Origin: Mesorhizobium sp. M1D.F.Ca.ET.043.01.1.1
GTDB taxonomy: Bacteria > Pseudomonadota > Alphaproteobacteria > Rhizobiales > Rhizobiaceae
Assembly (NCBI RefSeq): GCF_003952385.1
Contig: NZ_CP034444.1
Location: 2,232,001 to 2,296,000 of the forward strand
Length of the DNA stretch: 64,000 nucleotides
Reading direction: 5' to 3'
A program made the translations under genes and the position numbers. Below the pieces are notes generated by a model. That model had not been told where the DNA came from and searched no databases. It was given only the letters and a program-made list of their open reading frames with translations. Below are positions 11,376 to 19,227 of this stretch, one piece after another; positions within the stretch are counted from its first letter, which is position 1, and the number at the start of each line of letters is the position of its first letter.

Positions 11376-11587
11376 GATTCATCGACTGCCGGCGGCTTCG
11401 GAACGCCGTGAAAATAGACAATTCGTGCGCTGCCCAAGCCCTTGCCGCGAACATGCGCCTTGTAGGAGACGACATCGCCGGGCCACAGCACATCGATGTG
11501 CTCGCGATAATCGCGTAGCGTTCCGGGACCGCTCCCGCGATGCGGCTCTCCAGTTGGGACGTTGGAAAGCATTGGGGTGGCAAGCAT
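11351..11587 (-). pseudogene. prophage gene fragment (C-terminal part)
   Basis: A 78-codon frame ends GSARIVYFHGVPKPPAVDESW, a tail like those of glycosyltransferase-like phage proteins. It overlaps the start of the Ntn-type gene and abuts the SnoaL-like gene stop at 11595. It seems to be the truncated end of the gene that began this phage operon, so it marks the right border of the prophage piece. Confidence 0.4.
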
Positions 11588-11594
11588 CGCATTT

Positions 11595-12134
11595 TCATTT
11601 TGATGACGAGCTGCGGCGCTTCCTGAGCGCGTAAACCGGGTCATTGGGATGCGCTGCTCCGATAGGTTGCCGCAAGCCGAACCGCTCTTCCTCGGGGACC
11701 GCTGGTGGGGTCTGCTCTTCGAACCAATCGTAAACCACGGTCCGTTCGGCAATGCGCCACGCCCCTTCCCTCTTCTGAAGCTGATCGCAGTAACGGCCGC
11801 AGAGGAGCACCTGGCGTGCTTCTCCGTCGTTGTCTGGTCCGCGTTGCAGCGCGGTGAAATAGCTCTCGACCACGGCCTCCGCCGGATCGATGAATTCAAT
11901 CAATACGTTCGTGATCTGGTGGATTAAGCGCGGTCCGGTCTTGAAGACACCAAGCGCAAACTCAATGAAGCCCTCGGCTGAGCCACAATAGGCGCCGTGA
12001 TTGTCATGCGCATCGGGCCAATACGCACTGCGCAGCGCAGCCTCATCCGCGCGGTCTATACCGCGGCAGTACCGATAAAGGCAGTCGCGGATCGCCTCGC
12101 GGTCGAGTAATTCGGTGATTTTTTCCTGGCCCAT
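11595..12134 (-). CDS. SnoaL/NTF2-like protein
   Basis: A 179-residue protein of the SnoaL-like (nuclear transport factor 2 fold) family. This cone-shaped fold binds small hydrophobic substrates and serves as a hydratase, isomerase or dehydratase-like enzyme. It opens [20 protein letters not shown] and continues with [15 protein letters not shown], the usual family start with its Tyr, Asp and His pocket residues. It is the third gene after a P450 and its ferredoxin, 210 bases downstream of the latter. A joint oxidative pathway in bacteroids is likely, but the substrate is unknown. Confidence 0.75.
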   Translation of the reverse strand: MGQEKITELLDREAIRDCLYRYCRGIDRADEAALRSAYWPDAHDNHGAYCGSAEGFIEFALGVFKTGPRLIHQITNVLIEFIDPAEAVVESYFTALQRGPDNDGEARQVLLCGRYCDQLQKREGAWRIAERTVVYDWFEEQTPPAVPEEERFGLRQPIGAAHPNDPVYALRKRRSSSSK

Positions 12135-12344
12135 CGCTCTGTCGCAAATTCTGAGATTGGAAGGCGTTTCGCGCCTCTAGGTGCGTGCAAGGACGAACCC
12201 ATCGGCAATTGAAGAAGCCAGAACGGAGGCGAACTTCACGTGTCGTGTGCGTGTCATGGAGGTCTCGATGCGGGAGAGGAGGTAGGCAGGGAAGCGGCCG
12301 GACGCCTTGCTTTGCGGTGTGGGGCTACGTCTCGTCGATTCCAC

Positions 12345-12590
12345 CTAATCTTCCCCAGCTCTTGGTTGAATGGCGGCTGGTTCGAACCGCGCGGCCGATG
12401 TGCGATCGACTTCCAGCGCACGTTCGGGGCAGGATCGCGCGCCTTGTGACGCACGCAGTTGCTCCCCCTCCGCAACCTCAATGTCACCCGGCAGGATGTA
12501 GCCCTCGTCATCAAGCTTGAAGATCTCGGGCGCTTGCGCCGAGCATCGCGCGTGACCCTGGCATTTGGCATTGTGGGCGATAATGCGCAT
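12345..12590 (-). CDS. P450-type ferredoxin
   Basis: A small ferredoxin of the kind that feeds electrons to bacterial P450s. It starts MRIIAHNAKCQGHARCSAQA, with cysteines at 10 and 16, and has a third Cys-Pro in ARSCPERALEVD. This pattern fits a 3Fe-4S cluster. The core ends near residue 62, and about 19 further residues have no family counterpart, so the original stop may have been lost. It starts 42 bases after the P450 stop, so the two are one transcription unit. Confidence 0.8.
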   Translation of the reverse strand: MRIIAHNAKCQGHARCSAQAPEIFKLDDEGYILPGDIEVAEGEQLRASQGARSCPERALEVDRTSAARFEPAAIQPRAGED

Positions 12591-12632
12591 AGCGCTGCCT
12601 CCATTGTCTTGGCATGGCTCGGGACAGCATGG

Positions 12633-13850
12633 TCATGACCAGTCCAGGATCAGATTTTCGATCCCGAACACATGGCCGCCAGAGGTGATGGGCGCTGTAC
12701 CCTCCTTGATCTGGAAGGTCGGTATGCGCGCCAGCCACTCCTCCAGGCCAATGACAATCTCGCGCCGGGCAAGGTGTGAGCCAAGGCAACGGTGGGGACC
12801 ATAGCCAAAGGCGGCGTGGCGGTTGTGCTCTCGCGCCAGATCGACCGTGTTGGGGGAGTCGAATTCCTCCGGGTCGCGATTTGCAATCATCGTGGCGCAG
12901 GACACATAGTCCCCCTTTCGGATCGGCGCGCCTTCGAAGTCGATATTTTTCGTAGCCACGCGGATCAACTGAATGGGCGGATAGGCCCGCAGCAATTCTT
13001 CGGTTGCGAGCAGGATGCGGTCCGGTTCGCTGCGCAGCAGTTCCTGATCCTTGAGGTTGCGCGCTAGATAAGCCAGGTCAAAGCCTATAGCTGCTGCGAC
13101 GGTGTCAAGTCCCGCGACGAAGACAAGCACGCCGATGCCACGGATCTCCTCGTCGGTTAGCCGGCGGCCCTCGACCTGTGCCTGCACGATGAAGGTCATG
13201 AGATCGTCGACCGGATCCTTGCGGCGATTGGTTGCAAGTTCGTCGATGAAAGCCACAATCTTGCGGGCAGCCACAGGTCGTTCCACATCGTTGCCGTGGA
13301 GCAGATCTTTCGCCCAGCCGACAAATGTATCGAGTCCCTGATCCGGCAACCCCAGAAAGCGAAGGAAGATGCTGACAGTGAACGGAAAGGCAAAATCCTT
13401 CATGACGTCGCAGCTCGTGCCCGATGCGGTGATCCCGTCGATCAGGGCTATCGCTCGCTCACGGATAGCCGGTTCCAGTGCCGTCACCCGCTTGGGCGAA
13501 AGCAGCGGACTGAGTAGCGAGCGAAAGACGCCATGGGCCGGTGGATCGAGCTCAAGCGGGATCGTCGGCCAGGTTTCGCCCAGTATAGAGGAGAAGATGC
13601 TGCGATGGCTGGAAAAAGTTTCAGCGTCCTGCAACACCTTACGCTGGTCTGCGGCGCGGGTGATGACCCAGGTGCCCCGGCCATCTTGCGTGTTGTAGGG
13701 GGAATAGAAGATTGGAGGCCCGTCATGGGCGCAAGCGACGGCTGCGTGTGGATCCCCGTTGGGCGTTGGTGGCATGCCTGGCGATGTGAACAGGCTGAAG
13801 TCTCTCACCATTTCGGGCGGGACATGATCCGGAACCGGGTTGATCGCCAT
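12633..13850 (-). CDS. cytochrome P450, symbiotic (CYP127-like)
   Basis: A 405-residue soluble P450 mono-oxygenase. Diagnostic segments are the I-helix VFVAGLDTVAAAIGF, the ExxR motif in ATEELLRAYPP, and the haem loop FGYGPHRCLGSHLARRE with the axial cysteine. An AGGAGA site precedes the ATG. P450s of this kind stand beside nif genes in several rhizobia (CYP127 of the pNGR234a symbiotic plasmid is one), and the sub-family assignment here rests on context. It lies behind a nifH-type promoter, with a nifQ-like relic between. The substrate is not known. Confidence 0.85.
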   Translation of the reverse strand: MAINPVPDHVPPEMVRDFSLFTSPGMPPTPNGDPHAAVACAHDGPPIFYSPYNTQDGRGTWVITRAADQRKVLQDAETFSSHRSIFSSILGETWPTIPLELDPPAHGVFRSLLSPLLSPKRVTALEPAIRERAIALIDGITASGTSCDVMKDFAFPFTVSIFLRFLGLPDQGLDTFVGWAKDLLHGNDVERPVAARKIVAFIDELATNRRKDPVDDLMTFIVQAQVEGRRLTDEEIRGIGVLVFVAGLDTVAAAIGFDLAYLARNLKDQELLRSEPDRILLATEELLRAYPPIQLIRVATKNIDFEGAPIRKGDYVSCATMIANRDPEEFDSPNTVDLAREHNRHAAFGYGPHRCLGSHLARREIVIGLEEWLARIPTFQIKEGTAPITSGGHVFGIENLILDWS

Positions 13851-13867
13851 TGGATTTCTCCTGCCGT

Positions 13868-14293
13868 CTAACCATTAACCAGGCCGCGCGGCATGGCATC
13901 TTGGCCATCCGGAAGCTTGTTGCCGTCTTGGCCAGACCGCTGCCTGCCCGCCAAAGAGCCTACGAGCGAAATCGTCGGAGAAGCAGCGTTTTCCAGCTTC
14001 GAATGGGGAGTCGGAAATGAAGCTCTTTCCCACAACGGGTTCAGGCCGGTCATCTCTTCCAGGACATCGGTAGCGCGGCACGCGAGAGGCGGTACCCGTC
14101 GACATCGCTTCGCCGATTTCCGCGAGCGCAGGCGATGAGGGCATGAGCAAACATGCTGGTCGAATCTCATCTGCTCCTCGATCGATGGCCTTTGGCCGGT
14201 GCCAGGCGAACTGCGGGTGTCCACGCCAGTCACGCCGGTCGGGCTTTCACAGGCGATGCCTTTGGACAGATCGGCTCGACGCGTACCCGACAT
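13868..14293 (-). pseudogene. nifQ-like relic with a nifH-type leader
   Basis: The ATG at 14293 has an AAGGAAG site and opens MSGTRRADLSKG, like the first codons of nifH and of the ABC gene at 21.2 kb. Further on, EEQMRFDQHVC parallels FDQHVLACVIYL of the intact NifQ at 17.4 kb. In two frames one can piece together ...EIGEAMSTGTASRVP and ATDVLEEMTGLNPLWERASF, which match the middle of NifQ. The Cys-rich C-terminus is absent. A frameshifted nifQ copy joined to a nifH-like leader is the best reading. It lies between the promoter and the P450 gene. Confidence 0.45.
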
Positions 14294-14373
14294 GTTGTCT
14301 TCCTTGGTTGCATTGATCACGGTGTCACCCACAACATGAACGCTAGGCGGTACCTGCCGCCTCACGAGAGAGC

Positions 14374-14495
14374 TTCAAAAATCGTGCCAGCGGCGCGGAA
14401 GAGCCCTGCAGGAGATTTTCTATATACCGTTCAACAGTTTGAGTGACTTCGCAGCCGCAAGCGTGGCGGAGCACAGCCGTGTCGCGGACCTGACA
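14374..14495 (-). promoter_or_regulatory. sigma-54 promoter and NifA site of the P450 block (module copy 2)
   Basis: Leftward TGGCACG-ATTT-TTGAA at 14389-14374, again with GA in place of GC at -12, and a TGT-N10-ACA site at 14480-14495, 91 bases upstream. Spacing, sequence and the following leader are those of the nifH promoter, so this is a duplicated module. Confidence 0.75.
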
Positions 14496-14874
14496 GACCT
14501 GACAGCAAGGTCGCGGCAGCTTCAAAATGCTCCGCGAGTGCAAGGCGGTTTTCCCGTCACCTCGGGACAGTGCCCGCCTCACGCAAGCGCAGTTCAGGAA
14601 GATGCAAATGGCCAGCTTGCTAAAGGACGTGCTGGCTTTTTTGTACCCATTGCCGATTTCGAAGCTGTCTGCGAGCCTCGATAGGGCGAAGCGCGTAGGC
14701 CCGTCAGCCGGCTCAATCCTGAGAACGGAGGCCAATAGGGACCCTCGTCAAGTTAACCCGATCGACTCCTGTCCCTCGTTCCGAGTATGAGCCCCAGATT
14801 TTCGCTCCGAATACGAGCCACATATTCTCTGCGCCGGCGACCGGGCGACCCTCTGGTCCGACTTCCGACATTGT

Positions 14875-15069
14875 TGTCCAGCTTCGGACAAAAGAGGCTC
14901 GGGCCTTGATACGGCTAAAGAGGATCCCCTCTGCCCAGAGCTCACGATCAGGTGATTATGGGCGCGCTCTGTCTCGGCGAAGGCATGGTTTCTGGCCGCT
15001 CAAGGCAAAGAGTGTCGCTGCAAAAATCACTGTGAACCCCTGCCTAGAATCGAATGGCATAGCGCTTGC
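14875..15069 (+). promoter_or_regulatory. sigma-54 promoter and NifA site of prxS-rpoN2
   Basis: TGGCATA-GCGC-TTGCG at 15055-15070 has exact -24/-12 spacing, and TGT-CCAGCTTCGG-ACA lies at 14875-14890. The stretch from 14500 to 15345 holds no convincing gene. In Rhizobium etli the prxS-rpoN2 operon is known to be under NifA control, which agrees with these sites. Confidence 0.7.
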
Positions 15070-15345
15070 GTCATACGTGGCAGAACCCATCACAAGGTGG
15101 ACAGGAGCAAGACCATTGCTGACATCGCGACGCCCCATACAAGTGCGTAGTGAAACAGTTCTCGTTGCCACAATTCGAGACCTCGTTTTCTTCAAACGCG
15201 CGTGCTCGCGAGCGGTGTTGCCACGGCTGATCCAAGGCCGGCACGCGAGCGCGGGGCGCTCGGCGGAATTTTCGGCCGAGATCGATGCCGTGTCAGTTTC
15301 AACCGAAAAAGCAGCGCATCAGTTTTTACTCCAGGAGCAACATTG

Positions 15346-15882
15346 ATGACCGTCAAAAAAAAGGTTCCTTTCGTCACCTTTCTAACGCGTGTTCGCGATG
15401 ATTCAGTCCAAGGGCCAAATCCATACCGTTGGGAAGAAAAGACATCCGACGACTACTTTGTCGGCAAGCGCGTCATACTGTTCTCGCTGCCAGGCGCCTT
15501 CACCCCGACCTGCTCGACCTATCAACTGCCCAACTTCGAAGAGCTCTACGACGAGTTCGAGAAGGAGGGAGTTGACGCGATCTACTGCATGTCCGTCAAC
15601 GATGCCTTCGTCATGAATGCCTGGGGCAAGGCCCTGGGGCTGGAGAAAGTCCAGCTCATCCCAGACGGCTCGGGCGAGTTCACCCGCAAGATGGGCATGC
15701 TGGTTGCCAAGGACAATCTCGGCTTCGGCATGCGCTCCTGGCGCTACGCTGCCGTCATCAACAATGGCGTGGTGGAGCGGTGGTTCGAGGAGGACGGTTT
15801 CTGCGACAACTGCGAGACCGACCCCTATGGCACATCGTCGCCACAGAACGTCCTTGAAACGCTGAAAGCAGCAAATCCGTGA
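15346..15882 (+). CDS. prxS: peroxiredoxin PrxS
   Basis: A 178-residue Prx5-type atypical peroxiredoxin that reduces peroxides through the cysteine in PGAFTPTCSTYQLPNFEEL. A second cysteine pair, FCDNCETDPYG, near the end may resolve the sulfenic acid. The ATG at 15346 has AGGAG upstream; a longer open frame to 15202 has no family likeness. It lies 86 bases before rpoN2. The same pair is called prxS-rpoN2 in Rhizobium etli, where it is active in bacteroids and guards against oxidative stress. Confidence 0.9.
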   Translation: MTVKKKVPFVTFLTRVRDDSVQGPNPYRWEEKTSDDYFVGKRVILFSLPGAFTPTCSTYQLPNFEELYDEFEKEGVDAIYCMSVNDAFVMNAWGKALGLEKVQLIPDGSGEFTRKMGMLVAKDNLGFGMRSWRYAAVINNGVVERWFEEDGFCDNCETDPYGTSSPQNVLETLKAANP

Positions 15883-15968
15883 CGGCCGCATGATCCAGAA
15901 GAGCCAACGTCTCGAAAGATCCCACTGCACAAGGCCAAGAGTCGCTCGGTAGGAGTTTCACGCTAACC

Positions 15969-17429
15969 ATGCAGTCCTCAGCAAGCCTGCTTCAGCGTCA
16001 GAAGCAATCGTTCGTTTTGACACCGCAAATGATGGAGTCAATTCGCCTGCTGCAACTGGCGCATCCCGAACTGCATCAGTTCGTCGAGCAGGAAATCGAG
16101 AAGAACCCCTTTCTGGAACATGCATCAAACGATGGCCGGGCGCCGAAGGATACTCCGTCGATCTCGGCCGAAAACCCCCACATCGGACCGACGACGGGCG
16201 GAATATCGGATCGGGCCTCGGAGTGGAAATCAATCCGCGGCAAAAACAATGTCGCAACGGGGGGAAACAATGCTCTCGAAGATACCTGCACGTCCACCGA
16301 AACACTGCACGACCATGTCGCTCGTCAGATCGCTCTCAGCGCATTCGCGCCGCTGGAGCGGCGAATAGCTGGCGAGCTTGCCGGTTATCTGGAAGACAAC
16401 GGGTACGTTCAGGTGAACCTTTCGGAACTAGCCAGCAGCCTGAATGTCCGGGAGGCTGACGTGGAACGGGTTCTCGGAACCTTGCAGCAGTTCGATCCAC
16501 CGGGGATTTTTGCGCGAACTCTCAGCGAATGCCTTGAGATACAATTGCGGCAGCTAGACAGGTTCGACCCGGCGATGGCAGCGCTGGTCGCCAATCTTGA
16601 AGCGCTAGCGCGACGCGATTTTCAGGCATTGAAGCGCCACTGCGGTGTCGACGAAGACGACCTTCTCGATATGTTGCACGAAATCCGCGCGCTCGATCCC
16701 AAGCCTGGAAACCGATTCCAATCCGGAGGGCCTGAAGCGATCATACCCGACGTCTTGGTCCTGCCCTCGCCCGCAGGCGGATGGCAAATCGAACTCAATC
16801 CAGACACGCTGCCCAAAGTGCTGATGAACCAAACCTATTTTGCCGAGGTCTCGCGCCTAAGCACGCACAATTCGAAAGATCAGGCATTTCTCAACGAATG
16901 CCTCCAAAACGCGAACTGGCTAATCCGCAGCCTTGATCAGCGCGCCAAGACAATCCTCAAGGTCGCGGCTGAAATCATCCGCCAGCAGGACGCTTTTTTG
17001 GAACACGGCGTCGACCACCTGCGGCCTCTCAGTCTCAGGACTGTCGCGGATGCGGTCAACGTGCACCAGTCGACGGTAAGCCGGGTGACGTCGAACAAAT
17101 ACATGCTGACCCCGCGTGGCGTGTTCGAGCTGAAGTATTTTTTCACCGTCGCGATCGCCTCCTTCGAAGGCGGCGACGCGCACTCCGCCGAAGCTGTCCG
17201 CCATCGTATCAAGGCGATGGTTACCTTGGAATCGCCCGACGAAGTGCTTTCCGACGACGACATCGCCACCCGGCTCAAGGAAACGGGGATTGACATTGCT
17301 CGCCGTACGGTTGCGAAATATCGTGAGGCGCTAAACATCCCGTCCTCCTCGCGACGTCGCCGGGAAAAGCGCGTGTGGCTTCGATGCCAATCAAGCCCGG
17401 GCGGCGGCGCCCACGAAAGTGGCTCTTAA
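15969..17429 (+). CDS. rpoN2: RNA polymerase sigma-54 factor, symbiotic copy
   Basis: Sigma-54 directs polymerase to -24/-12 promoters and needs activators such as NifA. The 486-residue protein has the Gln/Leu-rich region I (SLLQRQKQSFVLTPQMMES), the core-binding middle, the HTH LRTVADAVNVHQSTVSRV and the RpoN box ARRTVAKYREAL close to the end. It carries AGGAG before its ATG. It is expected to serve the nif/fix promoters of this window. Since its own operon has a sigma-54/NifA promoter, it may form a positive loop. It ends in convergent overlap of four bases with nifQ. Confidence 0.95.
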   Translation: MQSSASLLQRQKQSFVLTPQMMESIRLLQLAHPELHQFVEQEIEKNPFLEHASNDGRAPKDTPSISAENPHIGPTTGGISDRASEWKSIRGKNNVATGGNNALEDTCTSTETLHDHVARQIALSAFAPLERRIAGELAGYLEDNGYVQVNLSELASSLNVREADVERVLGTLQQFDPPGIFARTLSECLEIQLRQLDRFDPAMAALVANLEALARRDFQALKRHCGVDEDDLLDMLHEIRALDPKPGNRFQSGGPEAIIPDVLVLPSPAGGWQIELNPDTLPKVLMNQTYFAEVSRLSTHNSKDQAFLNECLQNANWLIRSLDQRAKTILKVAAEIIRQQDAFLEHGVDHLRPLSLRTVADAVNVHQSTVSRVTSNKYMLTPRGVFELKYFFTVAIASFEGGDAHSAEAVRHRIKAMVTLESPDEVLSDDDIATRLKETGIDIARRTVAKYREALNIPSSSRRRREKRVWLRCQSSPGGGAHESGS

Positions 17430-18079
17430 TCCAATGCGAACCCGTCCTTGACCCGTGCCAAGTGGCTTTGGCCTTCCTCCGGGCCAAAACAGCTTTCGAA
17501 ATCTCGACACTCCTGACAACTGGGCGCGGTGCATAGCGAAAAGCCTTCAGCCTCGCAGAGCTTACGATAGAAGTACTTCTTCCATTTCATGTTGTTGGTG
17601 TTGCCGGCCGCCAGCGCCGGGAAATGCCTGGCGATCAAGCGGCTGAGCTCGGCGCGATTCAAAAGGCCAAGGTCCTGCCACAGATGGTCATTGCGCAAAC
17701 TACGCCTGGCGATGATCTTGGCGAAGAGGGTGCTCGCCGGATCGCCTGGCCTGGCATGCCCAATGAGCAGGCAGCGCAGAAGCCCTTCCTCCATATCCGG
17801 CTCGGGATCAGTGAGCTTTTCCAGCGCGAAGGCGTTGACGGGCATAGCGGGGAAACAGCGTGTAACGAGATCTCGCAGATCGGCGCGCGAAAGGCCGGTT
17901 GCTTCGGTCGCGGTCGCCTTGCCGGCCTCAACCTCCTCCAGCGCGAGGTAGATAACACATGCAAGCACATGCTGGTCGAACGCCGTCGCCTGGTCGGTCG
18001 GCGGCCATTGGCTGGTGCTTAAACAGCCATAGTGATGTGCGAACGTGGCGCCGTTCTCCTGGTCTTGTCCCCAGCTCAT
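17426..18079 (-). CDS. nifQ: NifQ, molybdenum donor for FeMo-cofactor
   Basis: NifQ is an iron-sulfur protein thought to deliver molybdenum as a Mo-Fe-S cluster to the NifEN/NifH assembly step. The 217-residue product ends with the diagnostic C-x4-C-x2-C-x5-C motif in CTAPSCQECRDFESC. Its ATG overlaps the fdxB stop by four bases (ATGA), which points to translational coupling. It closes the small DUF683-fdxB-nifQ unit. Confidence 0.93.
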   Translation of the reverse strand: MSWGQDQENGATFAHHYGCLSTSQWPPTDQATAFDQHVLACVIYLALEEVEAGKATATEATGLSRADLRDLVTRCFPAMPVNAFALEKLTDPEPDMEEGLLRCLLIGHARPGDPASTLFAKIIARRSLRNDHLWQDLGLLNRAELSRLIARHFPALAAGNTNNMKWKKYFYRKLCEAEGFSLCTAPSCQECRDFESCFGPEEGQSHLARVKDGFALD

Positions 18080-18393
18080 GCAGCTAGCGTGTCGGCCGCA
18101 AGGTGGGTCTGGCAGTTCTTCGGGCAGACGCGGCCGCAGGCACCGCAGCCGATGCAGCGGCCGGCATGGTCGACGATCATGACCATGCGGTTGAGTTCGC
18201 CGTCGAAGTCGTCGTCCTCGCCCGCGCAGATGCCCAGGATTTCGCCTGCGTCATCGACGCCATGAAGGTGCATGACCTCGCGCGAGCAGACCTTGAAGCA
18301 GCGGCCGCAGCCGATGCAGGTCGCGCGATCGATCGCCGTCAGATAGTGCGGCGTCCATGGAGAGCCGTCGCGGGTGACAAAAGCGCCCGTCAT
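18076..18393 (-). CDS. fdxB: nif-specific ferredoxin III (FdxB)
   Basis: A 105-residue 2[4Fe-4S] ferredoxin. The two cluster motifs are CIGCGRCFKVC with its partner Cys, and CIGCGACGRVCPKNC. The acidic spacer between them (AGEDDDFDGELNRM) is the mark of the nif-linked ferredoxin III family. It probably carries electrons in nitrogenase cofactor assembly or electron supply. Its start overlaps the end of the DUF683 gene by four bases. Confidence 0.93.
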   Translation of the reverse strand: MTGAFVTRDGSPWTPHYLTAIDRATCIGCGRCFKVCSREVMHLHGVDDAGEILGICAGEDDDFDGELNRMVMIVDHAGRCIGCGACGRVCPKNCQTHLAADTLAA

Positions 18394-18593
18394 TGTGAAT
18401 TCTCCAACGCCGCGAGCTCTTCCTCTGCCGCATTTAATTCGGCAAAAATCCCGGAGGCTTTCCTGGCGACCGCCTTGATCTCGGTCCAGTTGAGCGGCAG
18501 GTCCTCGGCAAGGCCGTGCAATTCCATCTTGGCGGCTCCCGCGCGCGACTGCAGCTTGCGGACCTTCTTCTGCAACATTTCACGGTCTAACAT
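18390..18593 (-). CDS. DUF683/CCE_0567-type nif protein
   Basis: A 67-residue helical protein, starting MLDREMLQKKVRKLQSRAGA and ending AAEEELAALENSQ. Its family is found next to nifX and fdxB in many diazotrophs and is thought to bind metal in a helical hairpin dimer. The ATG at 18593 follows GAGGAGGAG by four bases, although the frame stays open upstream to 19253. The upstream part has no family likeness in this frame. Confidence 0.85.
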   Translation of the reverse strand: MLDREMLQKKVRKLQSRAGAAKMELHGLAEDLPLNWTEIKAVARKASGIFAELNAAEEELAALENSQ

Positions 18594-18619
18594 GATCTCC
18601 TCCTCGCAAGCCGGTTTTC

Positions 18620-18715
18620 TTACGCCCGCACCATGTCGGGACGCGCTTCGAAGGCCGCGACCGCATCGCCGGTTTCGTACTGACCTCGGCGAGTTTTCGA
18701 AACATCTCGAGCCGA
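18620..18715 (-). pseudogene. remnant of nifX-associated (DUF269) gene
   Basis: Just before the DUF683 gene, the sequence reads EMFRKLAEV in one frame, then after a shift YETGDAVAAFEARPDMVRA and a stop at 18620. This looks like the C-terminus of the NifX-associated DUF269 protein, which normally precedes DUF683. From 18720 to 19227 I see no further clear coding sequence. A stretch near 19207 resembles one near 21432 by eye (GAATTCACGCC followed by similar bases), which suggests a duplication boundary. Confidence 0.4.
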
Positions 18716-19227
18716 ACCGTTGATGCCGATGGTGCATGGGAGACGCTACAGCCAGCTTATGCAATCCCGCGCGGCGGGACGCAGGTCCGTATGTTGCAGC
18801 TTCGAGTTCGGCATAAGAGCGGTGGGTCGCAGCGACAATCAAGATCTTGTGCCCGACGTCGACCCGGGGGGTTAGCGCATGCTGGGCGGGAGTCGATTTT
18901 GGCGACACCTTTATGCCGGAGAACGCGTATCTGCCGCGGACCCGGCGCGTTGCTTTCCTTCGCTCCAATGATCGCATCAAGCAGGATCTAAATGATCGCG
19001 CGGCTGCCGCCTCAGGAGGAAGCCTCAAGCGCCGTGCCGGGAACGCAGGACGAAGCTCATAAAGAATTGCCTGCCTCCCGTTCATCGGCTTACTCGAGAG
19101 CGCGGCATGAAGACTGGTCGGCACCAGGCGTGTCGTGGATTCGAAAGATCCGGCGACAGGTTGCGGCCGCTTTTTCAGCAACGGCCCGACAGGATTGCTG
19201 GAGAGGCAAGCTGAATTCACGCCGCGT

